DNA of 64,000 nucleotides from Candidatus Aminicenantes bacterium UBA1061 (GTDB lineage: Bacteria; Acidobacteriota; Aminicenantia; Aminicenantales; Saccharicenantaceae): the NCBI GenBank assembly GCA_002316315.1, contig DCDG01000037.1, positions 62,001 through 126,000 on the forward strand, written 5' to 3'. Positions 8,903-18,649 of the stretch are shown one piece after another; position 1 is the stretch's first letter; each line of letters begins with the position of its first letter. The notes beneath the pieces are model-generated. The model did no database searches, was not told the DNA's origin, and saw only the letters and a program-made list of their open reading frames with translations. The position numbers and the translations under genes were made by a program.

Positions 8903-10081
8903 TTAGAAGCCGGTGATTAAACCCAGCCCAAGCCGCAGGTGTTTGGGTAAATCACTTTTAAAAACATAGGTGGCCTCAATTGTTGCCCGGACATTTCTTC
9001 GCAAAAGGTAACCATAATGAAGACCGGCCGAAGTGTAATCCAGGTCGGGCTGATCTGAATCCACCCAGTTAAAAAGGGCCACCGTATACCAGCGCGAATC
9101 ATCGCCATGAGGAAAATAAAGTAGCTCAGCGAATCCACCCTGGGTTTGTATTTTCTCCGCCCCGACTATTAAAAAGTAAGGGTTCTTGTCACGCCTGGTC
9201 AAATACTGGACATTAAGCTCAAATTTCGGTTGAGACCAGGTCAGGTCACCACCGGCCATCCACAGGCTGTCATTGACATTGTCCTGCCTTTCTTTTCCCA
9301 GGTAGCCAAAGGCTCCTGCTCTGAATTCCGGAGTGAAATCCTGCGAAACCCGCAGCAATAAATTCTTATATTTATCAGCATCAAATGTTTCAAAATCGTC
9401 AACTGGATCGAGGCCCATCCCATTAACGATCTCCAGAGTCAGGTCAGTACCGGTAGGCAGCCCGTAGGTCAGCATCACCCCCCGATCATAAGTTAGATCA
9501 ACCCTGGCCTGTCCGACTTTAACTCCATAAATTCTGTAATCTTCATAAGTCAGCCTTAATTCTCTTTTAAAAAGAGGATCTGAAACCTGAAATTGTCCAA
9601 CATAGAGATCCAGGTTAGTTTTGAACAGATTGTTGAACATAATAAAAGCATCTTCCAGGCCAGCTATTTCCCCTCCCTCAGTAAAGATAAAATATAAATA
9701 ATAAGAGATGTGTTTGGAGATTTCTCCACCAGACATTAACTTGATAATAAATGGAGCTGAAAAATCAAACCGCTTGTTATGAGCATTGTTAAAGCTCAAA
9801 AAACCATCAAACCTGATGGCAATGGGCAATTCCCGCAAGAGTGAAAGCATGTCATCGCCGGTCTCAATGTTATAGCGCGGTGTTTCTTTATCCTTAATCA
9901 CATAGCCGTTATTGGCAAACTCATCACCATAGGGCTTGAGCCGCGGAAATGGATTATGACAAACCTTACAACTGATACTGTATTTGCGAGCAAAGGCCGG
10001 TATGGACCAGGCTTCGGAGGCCAGTAAAAATAGTAAGATCGTTGACAGAAGAAGAACTCCGCCATTTTTCCTCATTGTCAT
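8903..10081 (-). CDS. Predicted outer-membrane beta-barrel with one N-terminal heme motif
   Basis: 392 residues. A signal peptide (cleavage near residue 26) is followed by a single CxxCH heme site, Cys38-Lys-Val-Cys41-His42. The rest is a run of alternating polar/hydrophobic strands rich in Tyr, Phe, Asp and Gly, ending in a short strand with terminal GF, as in outer-membrane barrels. It lies 22 nt downstream of a pentaheme cytochrome gene in the same operon. The pair could move electrons across the outer membrane, analogous in idea to porin-cytochrome conduits, but I recognise no named family. The start is set by GGAGG before the first of two nearby ATGs. Confidence 0.7.
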   Translation of the reverse strand: MTMRKNGGVLLLSTILLFLLASEAWSIPAFARKYSISCKVCHNPFPRLKPYGDEFANNGYVIKDKETPRYNIETGDDMLSLLRELPIAIRFDGFLSFNNAHNKRFDFSAPFIIKLMSGGEISKHISYYLYFIFTEGGEIAGLEDAFIMFNNLFKTNLDLYVGQFQVSDPLFKRELRLTYEDYRIYGVKVGQARVDLTYDRGVMLTYGLPTGTDLTLEIVNGMGLDPVDDFETFDADKYKNLLLRVSQDFTPEFRAGAFGYLGKERQDNVNDSLWMAGGDLTWSQPKFELNVQYLTRRDKNPYFLIVGAEKIQTQGGFAELLYFPHGDDSRWYTVALFNWVDSDQPDLDYTSAGLHYGYLLRRNVRATIEATYVFKSDLPKHLRLGLGLITGF

Positions 10082-10103
10082 TTTTACCTCCGCCAGAGAT
10101 CAA

Positions 10104-11474
10104 TTAATCAATGACGTTAATGGTAGTTTGATGCTTATTAACTTCAATTACCTCCGTCTCATCAGCCGGGACACCGAGAAAATCAGCTACCGGTTTGACC
10201 AGCCGCTGATAATAAAGGGCTGCCCTAACTGTCAGCAGTCCAGCTGGAATGCTATCCGGCAGAACAAAAGTACAGGTTTCTATCCTGGTTTCCTTCGGGC
10301 CAATTCTATAATCAACACCCTGGCTCTTGGTGTTCCATTGCTGAATGGTCATCCGTCCTTGCGGATCAAAATAAGGCATCCGGAAAATGCGGTCGCCGGC
10401 TGGCACGCCATCTCTCTGGACTCCCTTAAAGTTCTGGTCATTAAGGGCAATACCCATATCCTGATAAGCCAGCGTATCGGCGGCAATAGTGTATTCTTCT
10501 CCTTCGAATCCTTTTTTATCGACTGGCAGATGATAGACATTGCCTCTGGCATCAACCGCATCGACATGCAGCCAGACAATTCTGTCTTCGACTGAACCGG
10601 TTGGAAACTTATGACCAGTCTTCTGGTTAAAAAGAACAATGGTGAATTTAACTTTGTCCCCGGGTACCGCCTCATTGATATCAGGATGAATTCTTAGCTC
10701 AATTGTTCCCCTGACTTTACCCGGATCATGAGCACCATGAAAAAGATGCTGGCGAACATCAGGATAAGCATTGCCCATAGAAGCACTTTTGCCAGGGGCA
10801 TAGGTCATATGACAATCGTGGCACTTTACTCCTTCCTGAGCATAAGGCCCATCTTTCCACTCCAGCTGAGTGGATTTAACCCAGACTCCATAAGGACTCT
10901 TTTCATTGTGACAGGTACCACAGAACTCCGCCCTGGACAGAAAATCAGATTTGACTAAATTATGTTCGGGAGAATTGTTATTCTGTCGCGGCCCATACTT
11001 ATTCTTGCCTGGTTCGGAGATCCAGTTAAAATTAAACGGGGTGTCGCCAGCCATACCAGTTACGGTGTGGCAGACCTCGCAGGAAACCGATTCATTGGCT
11101 CTGGTACCTTTAGCCGGGACTGCCGGCGGAACATCACCAGCTAAAAAGGCCAGAGGCGTGTGACAGCCGTTACAACCGGCTTTAACACCGGCCACCACCG
11201 GATCTTTCTCAGCCTGGGGAACAGCCAGCTTGAAGTATTCGATTTCGTCCCAGTGATGGGTATAGGCCTGGGACATCATGGCCTGTTTCCACTGCTGATA
11301 GATGTCATTATGACATTGAATTCCGCAGAAAGCCGGAGTCTGATAGTCGCTGTATTTTTTTGAGCCGAGTGCTTCATCTCCAGCCTTTTGCAAGCCGTAG
11401 GAAGTTATTAAGCCGAGAGAAATAGCCAGAATGAGGGGCAAAACAACAGCCAGCCATCCGGAGAGTTGTTTCAT
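10104..11474 (-). CDS. Pentaheme c-type cytochrome (c554-like)
   Basis: 456 residues. An N-terminal hydrophobic anchor or signal (residues 7-25) is followed by five CxxCH heme sites with first cysteines at residues 50, 101, 132, 185 and 218. Extra histidines, such as THHWDE, can serve as distal ligands. The C-terminal half after residue 240 has no heme motifs and looks like a beta-rich domain. The spacing resembles the cytochrome c554 family. It would carry electrons in the periplasm, and ResB/CcsA encoded at 47.6-49.8 kb would attach its hemes. It is first in a two-gene operon with the heme-tagged barrel. Confidence 0.87.
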   Translation of the reverse strand: MKQLSGWLAVVLPLILAISLGLITSYGLQKAGDEALGSKKYSDYQTPAFCGIQCHNDIYQQWKQAMMSQAYTHHWDEIEYFKLAVPQAEKDPVVAGVKAGCNGCHTPLAFLAGDVPPAVPAKGTRANESVSCEVCHTVTGMAGDTPFNFNWISEPGKNKYGPRQNNNSPEHNLVKSDFLSRAEFCGTCHNEKSPYGVWVKSTQLEWKDGPYAQEGVKCHDCHMTYAPGKSASMGNAYPDVRQHLFHGAHDPGKVRGTIELRIHPDINEAVPGDKVKFTIVLFNQKTGHKFPTGSVEDRIVWLHVDAVDARGNVYHLPVDKKGFEGEEYTIAADTLAYQDMGIALNDQNFKGVQRDGVPAGDRIFRMPYFDPQGRMTIQQWNTKSQGVDYRIGPKETRIETCTFVLPDSIPAGLLTVRAALYYQRLVKPVADFLGVPADETEVIEVNKHQTTINVID

Positions 11475-11758
11475 AAGACCCTCCTTTTTCTCCCTATTCC
11501 CTATATAGTTTATATGTTAAGTAAAATAAGGCCCAATGTCAAATTTTGAAGATTCAATTACTCCTGGACAGGGTTTTAAGGACTGAACCAGACACACCAG
11601 GTATTGACCCTGGAAATCAGGGCTGATTATATAAACTTCTACCAGCTATAAATATAAAATTCAGCACCTGACCTGACTGGTTCAATCTCCCCTTTATATC
11701 CAGTATGTGCTGAATGAACCCCGCGCCAGCCCAGGTGGCCAGCTATCCTCCTACCTTT
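11475..11758. other. Intergenic region upstream of the cytochrome operon
   Basis: This 284-nt gap carries the cytochrome promoter at its left end. I see no gene, RNA structure or terminator in the remainder. Confidence 0.5.
11514..11542 (-). promoter_or_regulatory. Promoter for the cytochrome/barrel operon
   Basis: Minus-strand TTGACA (11542-11537), 17 bp and TAACAT (11519-11514), with about 33 nt of leader carrying a GGAGG ribosome binding site. Confidence 0.6.
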
Positions 11759-12589
11759 TTACTTTTTTTGACCCCGTGGATAATTAGGTCCAGGTCCGAA
11801 TTCTACAGAAGGTGTGCTCCTTATAGGCTGCGGGAACAAGTCCATCAATTTAAAGACCTCAGGTGGAACATCGGTCGTAACTTTCAAGCCCAGCTCTCGG
11901 GCCACATCAACAGAAATCGGAAAATCATGGGTCCAGTGTCCCCTCGTCAAACAATCTGAAATCCTTTTCTTTTCTTCGAGAGGATAAGTCTCAGGTAATA
12001 AGTTAATGATGCCGTTTTCTAGCTGGTTGATCGCTTTTTGAGAAATATCGGCTAAGATCAAAGTTTCATCATCAATCTCAGCCATTGGCTTTTGCTTGAG
12101 GACATTTACAATGGAGGGAGCCGGATATTTATCAATTTGAGGATCAACCGGACCAAGAACCGAGTGTTCACCCAAAGCTATTTCATCAGCAGCCAGAGCA
12201 ATAAGCGTACCACCAGACATAGCATAGTGAGGGACATAAATCGTAACTTTTCCTTTATGTGCTCTTATAGCTCTGGCTATCTGCAGAGCAGCTAAAGCAA
12301 TCCCGCCTGGTGTATGGAGTATCAAGCTAATTGGCGTATCCGCATCAGTTGTCTGGATCGCCCGAATAACTTTTTCTGAATCATTGATATCAATATAGCG
12401 CATGATGGGAAAGCCGAGTACGCTCATGGTCTCCTGGCGATGGATGAGGGTAATCACTCTGGACTTGGTTTTCTTTTCAATGCGTGAGATTAAATTCTGT
12501 CGAGAAGCCTTCAGGATTTCCTGCTTAATGACCGGCTGCAAGGCCGAGATCATAAAAAATAAAATCAGGATATTAAAGAAGACATTCAT
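11759..12589 (-). CDS. ClpP-fold membrane serine proteinase (SDH_sah family)
   Basis: 276 residues. One N-terminal membrane helix (about 4-20) anchors a ClpP/crotonase-fold domain. The nucleophile is probably Ser125 in MSGGT, with the oxyanion loop HTPGG at 92-96 and the family segment GEHSVLGPVDPQI following. It matches the serine dehydrogenase proteinase family in length and motif order. It probably degrades or processes membrane-associated substrates, which are unknown. It is monocistronic, with a CTCCTTTTC-rich region before the start giving a GGAG site. Confidence 0.85.
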   Translation of the reverse strand: MNVFFNILILFFMISALQPVIKQEILKASRQNLISRIEKKTKSRVITLIHRQETMSVLGFPIMRYIDINDSEKVIRAIQTTDADTPISLILHTPGGIALAALQIARAIRAHKGKVTIYVPHYAMSGGTLIALAADEIALGEHSVLGPVDPQIDKYPAPSIVNVLKQKPMAEIDDETLILADISQKAINQLENGIINLLPETYPLEEKKRISDCLTRGHWTHDFPISVDVARELGLKVTTDVPPEVFKLMDLFPQPIRSTPSVEFGPGPNYPRGQKK

Positions 12590-12810
12590 CGCCCTCTCCT
12601 TTTCGTTTGTTTAATTGAATGAACATGATCACCAGAAATCTTGTTCATAGCTTATATTATATGTTACCAAAAGAGTTTTTTTATATCAATTAAACTGATT
12701 GAAAGCATTCAACTTATGTTCAGCTAGCCATAAAATAATCATACGGGAACTTTTTTTAATTTAGCTGAGAAATACTTTTCTCTTGAAAGCTTATTTATTT
12801 CATCAACATC

Positions 12811-13944
12811 TTAATAAATCCTGGAGACGATGAATTCCTTTTCCCCCGATTCTTTCTCTCTTACCCAGTAAAGGCAGCTATTCATTATCCTGGCCAGAAT
12901 GCGGCTGTCGGCAAAAAATGGCCCGAGGCTGACTGTTTTTACCAGGTCACCTTCGGGACTGATAATGTCATAAAGATATTCACCTTCCTTCTGTCCACGC
13001 TCAAAAGTCATGACAAAAAGATATCCATTTTCATCAGTGAAGAAAGAATAATAAGGTAGAACCTGATCAGGGTAAGTCAGTCTAAAGCCCCACCGGGAAA
13101 GGGCCTCCAGCTCATTTTTCATTATCTTCTTATATTCATTAAAGCCGTTAGATTTTTTGAGCGGCCTTGAAATCTTTTTGATTAATTTCCCATTGAGGTC
13201 AAAACAAAGAAAGGCGTAGCCTCTTTCCGGGTAGCCTGAATAGATTCTGTCAGCGGAGAGATTGTAAATAATCTGATGGGGAGTAGCTTCTACTGATTTT
13301 TGAAGGAAAGGGTTGGCATAGCTCAGGCGATCAAGCTCCCCAATTTTTTTCAGCCCTGAATCATAATGGTTGAGACAAACCAGCCATTCTTTGACCTGAG
13401 CCCCAACGATTGATTCCAGACCTATAAAGTGCTGGCCCGGTAAAGGACATAAAGAGCCGAGCTCTCCCTCATATCTTGTCTCACTGAGGAGCTGGCCAGC
13501 CGGGCTAAAGATGGCCATTTTTCTTGCCCCAGAGTCCTGAATAAAAATATTCCCCTCGCTGGTTAGAAATATTTCATAAGCATTGTCAATTTCGCCTGGG
13601 CCCTGTCCCTTCCTGGCAAAACTTCTTATCAGGTGTCCATTTTTATCCAAGACAAAAACCTTATCCGACTGGCTTTTGCCATTGATGATATAGATGTTGC
13701 CGGCAGAATCAACCGCGAAATTATTGATATCAAAGAGGCCTCGATCAATTAATTCCTTATTTCCTGTATCAATTTGCAGCTTTTTCTCCAGACGAAAAGA
13801 TGAATAAATTTTTTTAACATCAGAAGCCTCATTCGCCGGAGCCATTAATGGACTCAAGACAGGGCAGAGGAAAATAAAGAAAATTATAAGAAAAGTTTTC
13901 CCATAAGCGGATATCCTGCCAGGAGAAGATCTTTTTCGCTTCAC
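12811..13944 (-). CDS. Secreted six-bladed beta-propeller protein (NHL/TolB-like)
   Basis: About 377 residues. A basic N-terminus and hydrophobic core (FLIIFFIFLC) form a signal peptide. The mature part has repeated blade units with motifs like DSAGNIYIING, FVLDKNGHLIRSF and GQGPGEI, typical of six-bladed propellers of the NHL kind. I place the start at the GTG at 13944 because GGAGG ends 6 nt before it. An in-frame GTG at 13950 would touch the ribosome binding site. Two further propellers of the same design lie at 20135 and 51129. The ligand is unknown. Confidence 0.8.
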   Translation of the reverse strand: MKRKRSSPGRISAYGKTFLIIFFIFLCPVLSPLMAPANEASDVKKIYSSFRLEKKLQIDTGNKELIDRGLFDINNFAVDSAGNIYIINGKSQSDKVFVLDKNGHLIRSFARKGQGPGEIDNAYEIFLTSEGNIFIQDSGARKMAIFSPAGQLLSETRYEGELGSLCPLPGQHFIGLESIVGAQVKEWLVCLNHYDSGLKKIGELDRLSYANPFLQKSVEATPHQIIYNLSADRIYSGYPERGYAFLCFDLNGKLIKKISRPLKKSNGFNEYKKIMKNELEALSRWGFRLTYPDQVLPYYSFFTDENGYLFVMTFERGQKEGEYLYDIISPEGDLVKTVSLGPFFADSRILARIMNSCLYWVREKESGEKEFIVSRIY

Positions 13945-14656
13945 AGCCACCCTCCTTTTCTGGCTAAAATGTCACTGCCTCGGTTCCTTTTTATCTGAAA
14001 AGACTCAAATCTGTCAAATTTCTCTTTTACGCTTGCCTCAAAACACCTTCCTCTTTTTGCCCGATCTTCATGAATTTTTATGCAAGCTGACTTTTGGAGC
14101 AATTTACCTCTGGCCGTAAAACTGGACTTTCCTCAAGACAGCAAGCCCTGATCATTTTGGAAAGCCCAACTGAAAAGGAATAAAACCTGATCCCGGCTTA
14201 AAAATGAGGTAATTTTCTGCTCATATTCACTGGCGACCTTCCCCGCCAGCGGCGGGCAGGGATTAATTTTTTTTAGCTAATGGTTGTCACTGCAGAGAAC
14301 AAGCTTATCTTCGCTGAGCCTGTAACAGCGGCTTTCCTTTTTCGATGGGCAGCAGAGCGGGTCGGTTTCTTTATGAGTCAGTAAATCGAGCCTGATTTTG
14401 GCTTCCTTACTTGAACCCAGCAGGCAAATAGCCGGATTTATTTACACCTCTAATAGCTTTTAAATTCTGACTATGTCCCCGAGATAAATCAAATTGGTCT
14501 GAACGATTTCTTTACCCCTAACCAGCCAAGCTGTTATTTCGTGAAATGCTTTTCCTATCTTCATTTTTTGGCTATTCATGGCCAGCTCCCGATATCAGGA
14601 TTTTTGCCTTTCCAGAATTGACAACAACTTCGTGACGTGAACAAGCATTCAAAGAG
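13945..14656. other. Long intergenic region without a recognisable gene
   Basis: About 710 nt between the propeller start and the SRP RNA 3' end. The only structure I see is a CCCGCC-AGC-GGCGGG hairpin (14242-14256) followed 10 nt later by a run of eight T residues, which could be a weak plus-strand terminator with no obvious gene before it. No signal-peptide ORF like the one before the 20135 propeller was found. Confidence 0.5.
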
Positions 14657-14933
<277 letters not shown>

Positions 14934-14939
14934 TATAAA

Positions 14940-14948
14940 ATTATAGCA
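14940..14948 (-). promoter_or_regulatory. Extended -10 promoter of the SRP RNA
   Basis: Minus-strand TGCTATAAT (14948-14940) is a perfect extended -10 element. It places transcription start at about 14933, exactly the first base of the terminal helix. No good -35 is present, as is usual with extended -10 promoters. Confidence 0.75.
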
Positions 14949-14992
14949 TAAAACTATTAGATAATTATGATTAGCCGGACAAAAACATTCTA

Positions 14993-15019
14993 TTGACTAA
15001 TTATTTTTACTGATATAAA
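14993..15019 (+). promoter_or_regulatory. Promoter for the DUF378 gene
   Basis: TTGACT (14993-14998) and TGATATAAA (15011-15019, an extended -10) with a 15-bp spacer. It is divergent from the SRP RNA promoter. Confidence 0.5.
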
Positions 15020-15036
15020 AAATAGGCAAATCACAA

Positions 15037-15079
15037 TTTGGGTTCTTCAGAGACCCAAAGGAGGGCAAATATGGCTTAA
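15037..15079 (+). promoter_or_regulatory. Hairpin, ribosome binding site and two-codon minicistron before DUF378
   Basis: A 7-bp stem TTTGGGT/ACCCAAA (15037-15043, 15053-15059) ends inside the strong ribosome binding site AAAGGAGGG (15057-15065). That site is ideally spaced for the ATG at 15071, but the reading there is ATG-GCT-TAA. The true gene starts in the same frame at 15089, so initiation at the minicistron and re-initiation 10 nt later is the simplest reading. Confidence 0.6.
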
Positions 15080-15088
15080 TTAAACACT

Positions 15089-15325
15089 ATGGACTGGATC
15101 TGTCTAATCCTGGTCATTATCGGAGGGCTAAACTGGCTGCTGGTTGGCTTATTCGACTTCGATTTAGTGGAAGGCATTTTTGGGGCAATGTCCACGCCGG
15201 CCAAAATAGTTTATATTCTGGTTGGCGTTGCCACTCTTTATGTGTTGATTCTGCTGATGCCGAAACTCGGTAAGAAGAAAAAGGTTGCGGCCCCGGCTCA
15301 AAGCAAAGATTCTGAGCCGGCCTGA
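15089..15325 (+). CDS. Small two-helix membrane protein, DUF378 family
   Basis: 78 residues. The opening MDWICLILVIIGGLNWLLVG and the following FDFDLVEGIFG match the DUF378 family, which has two membrane helices and no assigned function. A Lys-rich, Ala/Pro tail forms the C-terminus. The ATG at 15089 lacks its own ribosome binding site. A perfect one precedes an in-frame ATG-GCT-TAA at 15071-15079, so either the start was lost by a stop mutation or it is expressed by re-initiation. Confidence 0.85.
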   Translation: MDWICLILVIIGGLNWLLVGLFDFDLVEGIFGAMSTPAKIVYILVGVATLYVLILLMPKLGKKKKVAAPAQSKDSEPA

Positions 15326-15483
15326 TAAACCGGATAAACAGAAAGCTGTCTTGAAATCGTAGAGAAGAAAATCTTACCGCTGAAAAGGTTTTTCAACCTG
15401 CTATCTTTTGGCCAGTAGAATTTAGCTACACCAGTCCCGAAAGAATCTGGCTATAAATTTTAGAGAGTTAAATTTAACTGCTT

Positions 15484-18099
15484 CTACACTCCCTCAGGAT
15501 AAAAGAATGCATTCAACAGGAATTTGTAGGTTCCATGAGATTGAGCCCGGTGTTGGGCCCTGAAGCCGATTAGAGCAATATGTCCTCTGCCGCTTTTTAC
15601 ATCCACCACGGCTGCTTTCCGGCTAAGATATTCCTCACCCATCAGCCAGCCACTCAGCAGAATATTATCTTCGGGATAATAGGCTACCACTTTTCTGTCC
15701 ATCTTGGCAGGAGGGGCCCAGGTATCCAGGGCCAGGCTTTGATTGAAAAGGGCAGCAGTTTCCTCCGCCAGGCCGTAGCCAAGGGGTGTGGTATTATCAA
15801 CTTTGAGCCTCAGAATAGAGACGGGGCAGAAGAATTTGCTGCGGTCAACACCACTAAGGGAATTTCTGGCCGGAGCACCCAGCTCACTCATGGCCAGCTC
15901 GCTGGCCTGATTAAGAGTCACCAGTATTCCACCAGCCTCGACGAAAGCTTTCAGGGCATCAACTCCCTCCTGCCCGATGCCTCCTTCATATTCTGGCGGC
16001 ATCTGACTCATAAAAAACCGTGCCGGTTGACCTGGACGTTGAAAGCGGCCTGTTTTAATAATTTCTGGATTCTCACTGGCCAGAAGGATGACATCAAAAT
16101 TGGCTTTGAGATCGACTTTTTTAGTTTTTGTACCTTTAAAATCCTGGTTGTGAAGAATAGTATAGGTAAAACCTAAGTCATCCAGCATACACCTGGTCCA
16201 GCCTTCATCGGCATTACCGCGCCAGGATTGGTAAATAGCAATTCGCGGAAATTTAATGGAAGCCTTATCAATAGAGGATATATTGGCAAGGGATTCAACT
16301 GGAACTGGCCACTTTTCCAGAAGCCCGGAGAGAGTCTGCCTGACAACAGGCGAATTTTTGATTAAAAAAGCTCCAGCCGGTAGCTCTGTCTGCCCTGTCT
16401 TAAGCATGTTTTTCGCTCGCCACATTTCTGCCTTATTCTTGAGGAGGCCAAAAGCCACAGTATAAGAAACATTGAGTCTGGGATCGAGCGCCAGGTAAGC
16501 TGAATCAGGTATATTGGCCTTAGGATATTGAACTCTATCCACTTTATTTAATGGCACCTCAAATGCTTTATCTATCTGGTCGCAGCGAACACCCATCTGA
16601 AGAGGCAGTGTCCAGGCAGCGTTATCATAAGGTGGAACAGGTGGACCGCCAGGATACTGGCGTAAATCTGGATATTTCTGCTTTTCAAGTAGCGCCCAGG
16701 CATAAGCTTTATTAGGCTGGGCAACCAGAACAACAAAAGAACCAGCCGGATAAAACCTGCCGTCGCCAATAAAATCCCTGGTGGCCTGATACACTTCTAC
16801 TCCACCCAGCTGCAGAATTTCAATCATCTTAAGGGTGGTTAGATAGTCGGGTTGGTCTTTGGTGATGACAAAGGCATAGGGTTGATTTCTATCCTTAACT
16901 TCGATGCTCTGCTTTGACATCAAATAGGAGTTATAAAGAAAATCCTCCTTGTTCAGCCAGGCTGTCTTGACCAGGCTTTTCGACAGAACCAGCTCATAGT
17001 CAACTATATCACGCAGACGCCACCAGCCACCGGGCCAGGGATCAAGGAAATCCATTCTTTTTTCATAATAGTCTTTTGAAACTTCTGTTGGTTCAATATA
17101 AATCGGAGTAGCCACTCTGACCGAGGCCGCCTCGCTCAACAGACCCACAACATTATGCAGCCAGGAGGTGTCATCACAGGAACCAATCCACCAGCCGGTG
17201 TAGCTGCGGCCATTGACCACGCCTTTATAGTCATTCTTCTGCAAATCATAGGCCATATTAACACCGCAGAGATTGACACTCCGCCAGAGCAAGGGCTGGA
17301 TATTGGGCAGAGGGGGATCCATAAAGGGGGGGACAAAGAGGCGAGCGCCATTAGAGCCCATCTGATGTTCATCTATATGAATCTGAGGGAACCACTCATG
17401 GTAAAGAACCCTGGTCACCGCTCTTGTTTCGGCCAGATTCAGCATAAAGAAATCACGGTTATTGTCGTGGCCAGCATAGTGATGATAAAGCCAGGGCATG
17501 TTGCTCCCTTCATACTCAGTTCCGAGATACTTACGGTACCAATCGACAACCATCTGCTGGCCATCAGGATTGATGGAAGGACAGAGAAGCACAATAACAT
17601 CATTAAGGGCTTGCTTCACATCGAAAAAGCCCTGACCGGTGATAAGATCATAAGCCAGCTCCATAGCCATTTGAGAGGCTGCTATTTCGGTCGAATGGAT
17701 GTTGCAGGTAATAAGCAAAATGGCCTTACCTTTCTTAGCCAGCTGCCTGGCCTCGTCTGGAATTAATCCCCGAGCTTCTTTCAGGCGGCGGGCAATTTCC
17801 CGGTAACGGTCAATATTCTTCAAATTATCTTCACTGGAAATAACGGCCATGATCATGTCCCGGCCCAGGGTGGTTTGGCCGATGTTGAACACAGTCAGCC
17901 TGGGCGACTCTTTGTCCAGTAGCTCAAAATAAGCTTTAATCTGATTGTAATCAGCTAATTTTCTATCCTCGCCGACTCTGAAACCCAGAAATTTATCAGG
18001 CGGCGTCTGAGCTGAAAGAAAACATGGCATCATTGCTGTAAAAAATAATAAAGCCAAAACCAATATTGGCTTTAAGGGGCGAAAATTTCTATCAGGCAT
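15484..18099 (-). CDS. Secreted M14-family zinc carboxypeptidase, 871 residues
   Basis: A signal peptide (cleavage near residue 30) is followed by a carboxypeptidase domain: His135 and Glu138 in NIHSTE, NPDG at 177-180, the substrate-site HDNNRDFF at 211-218 and the third zinc ligand His245 in DEHQMG. A likely catalytic Glu lies in GLLSEAAS. Beyond about residue 400 is a long region with a glutamine-amidotransferase-like tail (LASENPEI, FVEAGGILVTLN). It would trim extracellular or periplasmic peptides. Neighbours on both sides are unrelated. Its promoter abuts one end of a repeat-bounded element. Confidence 0.88.
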   Translation of the reverse strand: MPDRNFRPLKPILVLALLFFTAMMPCFLSAQTPPDKFLGFRVGEDRKLADYNQIKAYFELLDKESPRLTVFNIGQTTLGRDMIMAVISSEDNLKNIDRYREIARRLKEARGLIPDEARQLAKKGKAILLITCNIHSTEIAASQMAMELAYDLITGQGFFDVKQALNDVIVLLCPSINPDGQQMVVDWYRKYLGTEYEGSNMPWLYHHYAGHDNNRDFFMLNLAETRAVTRVLYHEWFPQIHIDEHQMGSNGARLFVPPFMDPPLPNIQPLLWRSVNLCGVNMAYDLQKNDYKGVVNGRSYTGWWIGSCDDTSWLHNVVGLLSEAASVRVATPIYIEPTEVSKDYYEKRMDFLDPWPGGWWRLRDIVDYELVLSKSLVKTAWLNKEDFLYNSYLMSKQSIEVKDRNQPYAFVITKDQPDYLTTLKMIEILQLGGVEVYQATRDFIGDGRFYPAGSFVVLVAQPNKAYAWALLEKQKYPDLRQYPGGPPVPPYDNAAWTLPLQMGVRCDQIDKAFEVPLNKVDRVQYPKANIPDSAYLALDPRLNVSYTVAFGLLKNKAEMWRAKNMLKTGQTELPAGAFLIKNSPVVRQTLSGLLEKWPVPVESLANISSIDKASIKFPRIAIYQSWRGNADEGWTRCMLDDLGFTYTILHNQDFKGTKTKKVDLKANFDVILLASENPEIIKTGRFQRPGQPARFFMSQMPPEYEGGIGQEGVDALKAFVEAGGILVTLNQASELAMSELGAPARNSLSGVDRSKFFCPVSILRLKVDNTTPLGYGLAEETAALFNQSLALDTWAPPAKMDRKVVAYYPEDNILLSGWLMGEEYLSRKAAVVDVKSGRGHIALIGFRAQHRAQSHGTYKFLLNAFFYPEGV

Positions 18100-18127
18100 G
18101 ACCTCCTCCTAACTTCGGATTAATAAC

Positions 18128-18156
18128 TTTTTACTATTCCAGCCAGGGCAAGTCAA
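18128..18156 (-). promoter_or_regulatory. Promoter for the M14 peptidase gene
   Basis: Minus-strand TTGACT (18156-18151), 17 bp and TAAAAA (18133-18128). The -35 box begins 4 bp from the end of the inverted-repeat element at 18161. Confidence 0.5.
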
Positions 18157-18160
18157 CCAA

Positions 18161-18649
18161 AATGGGGTCGGGCCAGCCGATCTCTTTTATTATCATTTAG
18201 TTCTCAAACTCTTGGAAAATGCTGAAACATCAAAACAACATTCGTGGTTAATATACTGGTCAGTCAATTAATGTTTTACAGTGCCAGGGAAAGACGTAAA
18301 ATCAGCAATGCATTCTTCTGCAGGCTAATCGGATCTGACAGGTCAAGCCTCGGCTCCTTCTCTACCCTCTGCTCCCGGTTATAGAACACAGGCAAGAAAT
18401 ACATAAAGGAAAAATAAAAATGTCTAAGATTAAGATAAGATAAGAAGAGAAAAAAATATAAAAATTCTAATTGCTAAGGCAAAAGCGAAGGGGTATAGGC
18501 AAAGCAATAAAGAGCGTAAAATTCGAAAGATACGACAATAATATTTATTAGCAGTTAATTAAAGCTCCTGGAATCATTAGACAAAGATTCCTGCTTCTAT
18601 ATTTGCTAAGTTCTTGATAATAAAGAATATGCGCTGGCCCGACCCCATT
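18161..18649. repeat. Inverted-repeat-bounded element 1 (489 bp, non-coding)
   Basis: Bounded by AATGGGGTCGGGCCAGC (18161-18177) and its exact reverse complement (18633-18649). The interior is AT-rich and holds no ORF longer than a few codons. The right end overlaps the TAA stop of the downstream-numbered metallopeptidase gene. The left end is 4 bp from the -35 box of the M14 gene. It is the same element type as at 27065 and 39117. Confidence 0.85.

Noticed and set aside
14242..14275. GC hairpin followed by a T-run in the gap before the SRP RNA
   Set aside because: The T-run begins 10 nt after the stem and no plus-strand gene precedes it, so I kept it as a note only.
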